DNA of 25,445 nt from assembly GCA_039800325.1 (NCBI GenBank), contig JBDLQY010000014.1, forward strand, positions 1 to 25,445, in the 5' to 3' direction. Under the pieces are notes generated by a model. That model did not search any database. It was not told the origin of the DNA and worked only from the letters and a program-made list of their open reading frames with translations. This DNA is from SYIM01 sp039800325. GTDB lineage: Bacteria > Pseudomonadota > Gammaproteobacteria > Burkholderiales > Burkholderiaceae_E. Positions 24,066 to 25,445 of the stretch are shown here, one piece after another. The position numbers and the translations under genes are program-made. How positions within the stretch are numbered: position 1 is the first letter of the stretch; each line of letters begins with the position of its first letter.

Positions 24066-24914
24066 ATGACTGAACCAGCTTCTTCTTTCCTGGACGTAGC
24101 GCAGTCAGGGCCGCTCGACGCCACGCCCCGGTTTGCGCCGCTATATCGCCAGATCAAGATTCTGATCACGCAGGCGCTTCAGTCTGGCGAATGGAAGCCT
24201 GGCGAGTTGATTCCCAGCGAATCTGAACTCGCGCAACGCTATCGTGTCAGTCAGGGCACTGTGCGCAAGGCGATAGACGCCCTTGCGGCAGCCAATATCG
24301 TCGTTCGCCGGCAGGGCCGAGGAACCTTTGTAGCCTCGCACCTTGAAATGCGTACGCAGTTTCGGTTTCTGCGCCTGCGTCCGGATGACCCGGGTCCATC
24401 GGGTGCAGCGACCGGCGAGGCTGCGGTGCGCGAGTCCGGTGCTTCATCCGAGCATGCTCGTAGCGCGGCCGGACAGATGTTGCGCAGTCAGGTGCTTGAC
24501 TGCAGGCGTACTCGAGCGCCGGCCGAGATTGCCCGTAGCCTGCAACTCAAAGCGGGCGATCCGGTGGTGTTCATCCGCCGCCGGCTGGATCTTGACGGCG
24601 AGCCTACGGTGCTCGATGACCTGTGGCTGCCCGGTACGCGTTTTAGAGGGCTGTCCGCTGAGCGGCTTACAAATTACGGAGGCCCGCTCTACGCCTTGTT
24701 TCAAGAAGAGTTTGCAACCCGCATGATTCGAGCGGTCGAGCGCCTGAAAGCGGTTGCGGCACCCGCAGAGTTTGCTCGTCTGCTGAAGATCAAGACATCC
24801 GACCCATTACTGCTGGTTGATCGTCTGACGTATACCTATGGTGATGAGCCGGTCGAGGTTCGACGGGGTTGGTGCATCACCGATCATCATCACTACTACA
24901 ACGAGCTCGCCTGA
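24066..24914 (+). CDS. GntR family transcriptional regulator, HutC subfamily (UTRA domain)
   Basis: The 282-residue protein has an N-terminal GntR winged helix-turn-helix (about residues 23-90): PLYRQIKILITQAL, GELIPSESELAQRYRVSQGTVRKAIDAL (helix-turn-helix, cut at about 47-73) and the wing VVRRQGRGTFVA. A UTRA effector domain (about 115-278) follows, with PVVFIRRRLDLDGEPTVLDD and DPLLLVDRLTYTYGDEPVE. UTRA domains sense small metabolites, often acids or sugars. Its neighbours are mdh-prpBCD-acnA on one side and sdhC on the other, so it probably controls central carbon genes in response to an organic acid or acyl-CoA-derived signal. No sigma-54-type PrpR activator is in the window. The ATG lacks a clear ribosome binding site. 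About 20 extra residues precede the DNA-binding domain. Confidence 0.92.
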   Translation: MTEPASSFLDVAQSGPLDATPRFAPLYRQIKILITQALQSGEWKPGELIPSESELAQRYRVSQGTVRKAIDALAAANIVVRRQGRGTFVASHLEMRTQFRFLRLRPDDPGPSGAATGEAAVRESGASSEHARSAAGQMLRSQVLDCRRTRAPAEIARSLQLKAGDPVVFIRRRLDLDGEPTVLDDLWLPGTRFRGLSAERLTNYGGPLYALFQEEFATRMIRAVERLKAVAAPAEFARLLKIKTSDPLLLVDRLTYTYGDEPVEVRRGWCITDHHHYYNELA

Positions 24915-24957
24915 GGGGCAGTGCGGGGAGGTCAAAAGGGGCCATAGGGTATCTGTC

Positions 24958-24987
24958 TTGGTGAAGTTCTGCGAGTTGAGTCAAAAT
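24958..24987 (+). promoter_or_regulatory. Possible sdhC promoter
   Basis: TTGGTG (24958-24963) is followed after 18 bases by CAAAAT (24982-24987), a moderate match to the sigma-70 boxes, about 35 bases before the sdhC ATG. The -35 box overlaps TGTCTT, which is one half of the palindrome found before gntR. The match is modest and could be chance. The rest of the 106-base gntR-sdhC gap holds only the sdhC ribosome binding site. Confidence 0.35.
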
Positions 24988-25020
24988 AATCGGGTTTTGC
25001 ATGGGAAGGATAAAAAAGCA

Positions 25021-25445
25021 ATGAGCGAAACCGCCCAAAGAAGCGCGTCCGGGGGCGCGCGTCCGAAGTACAGAAACATTGGCATTGGTGAAATCGTCTC
25101 TTATCGATTGCCACCGGCTGGAATTGTTTCAATCCTGCATCGCATCAGCGGCGCGCTGATGTTCCTGGTGGGACTCCCGCTGGTGCTGTATCTGTTTCAG
25201 CAAAGCCTCTTGTCCGAGATTAGTTTCGGTCGCTTCCAAGCGCTGGCGGGGCACTGGCTCGTGAAGCTGGTACTGCTCGGTCTGCTGTGGGCATATCTGC
25301 ACCACTTTTGTGCCGGATTGCGCTACCTGCTGCTCGATGTGCACGTGGGAACCGATAAGGGCGCGGCGACCCGATCAGCACACTGGGTTCTGGTGATCAG
25401 CCTTGTGCTGACCGCACTGGTCGCGCTTAAGCTGTTCGGAGTCTT
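25021..25445 (+). CDS. sdhC: Succinate dehydrogenase cytochrome b556 subunit, partial (3' end outside window)
   Basis: This is the first 141 codons of the membrane anchor of complex II, which holds the b heme and the quinone site. Seen: a soluble N-terminus of about 20 residues; the family motif YRLPPAGIVSILHRISGALMF cut around residues 28-47, with Ser37 and Arg41 matching the quinone-site Ser and Arg of E. coli SdhC; and LHHFCAGLRYLLLDVH (93-108) with the heme-ligand His. Three hydrophobic segments occur at about 41-60, 77-98 and 121-140. ATG 25021 is preceded by GGAAGGA at a spacing of about 10. sdhD, sdhA and sdhB presumably follow beyond the window. It takes the succinate made by PrpB, linking this gene to the divergent prp operon. 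Confidence 0.93.
   Translation, partial: MSETAQRSASGGARPKYRNIGIGEIVSYRLPPAGIVSILHRISGALMFLVGLPLVLYLFQQSLLSEISFGRFQALAGHWLVKLVLLGLLWAYLHHFCAGLRYLLLDVHVGTDKGAATRSAHWVLVISLVLTALVALKLFGV

Overview
The window looks like chromosomal DNA of a betaproteobacterium, most likely order Burkholderiales and close to Alcaligenaceae. This rests on three things: coding density, moderately high GC, and the gene block mdh-prpB-prpC-prpD-acnA lying divergent to a GntR-family regulator followed by sdhC, which I recall from Bordetella-type genomes. No rRNA, tRNA, IS element, phage gene or CRISPR array is visible.

Region 1 (1-5290, plus strand) is a translationally coupled cluster. It holds the C-terminal end of a maleate isomerase/Asp-Glu racemase family protein, HyuA and HyuB of the hydantoinase/oxoprolinase type, and a class V aminotransferase-fold PLP enzyme. 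The first three genes are joined by ATGA stop/start overlaps and the fourth follows 17 bases after the hyuB stop. It is probably a catabolic pathway for a hydantoin, lactam or other cyclic amide; the substrate cannot be read from sequence. Region 2 (5239-6560, minus) is a TerC/Alx-family membrane protein whose leader carries the hallmarks of a yybP-ykoY manganese riboswitch. Region 3 (6561-14184, minus) is a seven-gene operon: hydantoin-racemase-like protein, periplasmic oligopeptide/dipeptide-type binding protein, two permeases, two ATPases and an amidase. Most junctions overlap by ATGA. It probably imports and deamidates a small peptide-like or amide compound.

Region 4 (14350-16510, plus) is a three-gene set: TIGR04283 glycosyltransferase, TIGR04282 (DUF2064) transferase-like protein and an exported DUF3047 protein. 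It is divergent from region 3. It converges on region 5 across a short gap with a strong hairpin. Region 5 (16590-23914, minus) is mdh-prpB-prpC-prpD-acnA: malate dehydrogenase plus the methylcitrate cycle with aconitase A. Together they oxidise propionyl-CoA to pyruvate and succinate and link to the TCA cycle. Region 6 (24066 to the end, plus) is a GntR/UTRA regulator and the start of sdhC, the membrane anchor of succinate dehydrogenase. The 151-base mdh/gntR gap has a good sigma-70-type promoter facing mdh and a perfect 16-bp palindrome that is the likely operator.

Most of the window is ordinary metabolism. The points worth a second look are a racemase-family protein that has lost one of its two catalytic cysteines, the PLP enzyme coupled to hyuAB, the riboswitch leader with repeated complementary segments, the mdh/gntR operator, a possible sigma-54 promoter, and an intercistronic hairpin after the binding-protein gene. 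I do not see a clearly new type of system.
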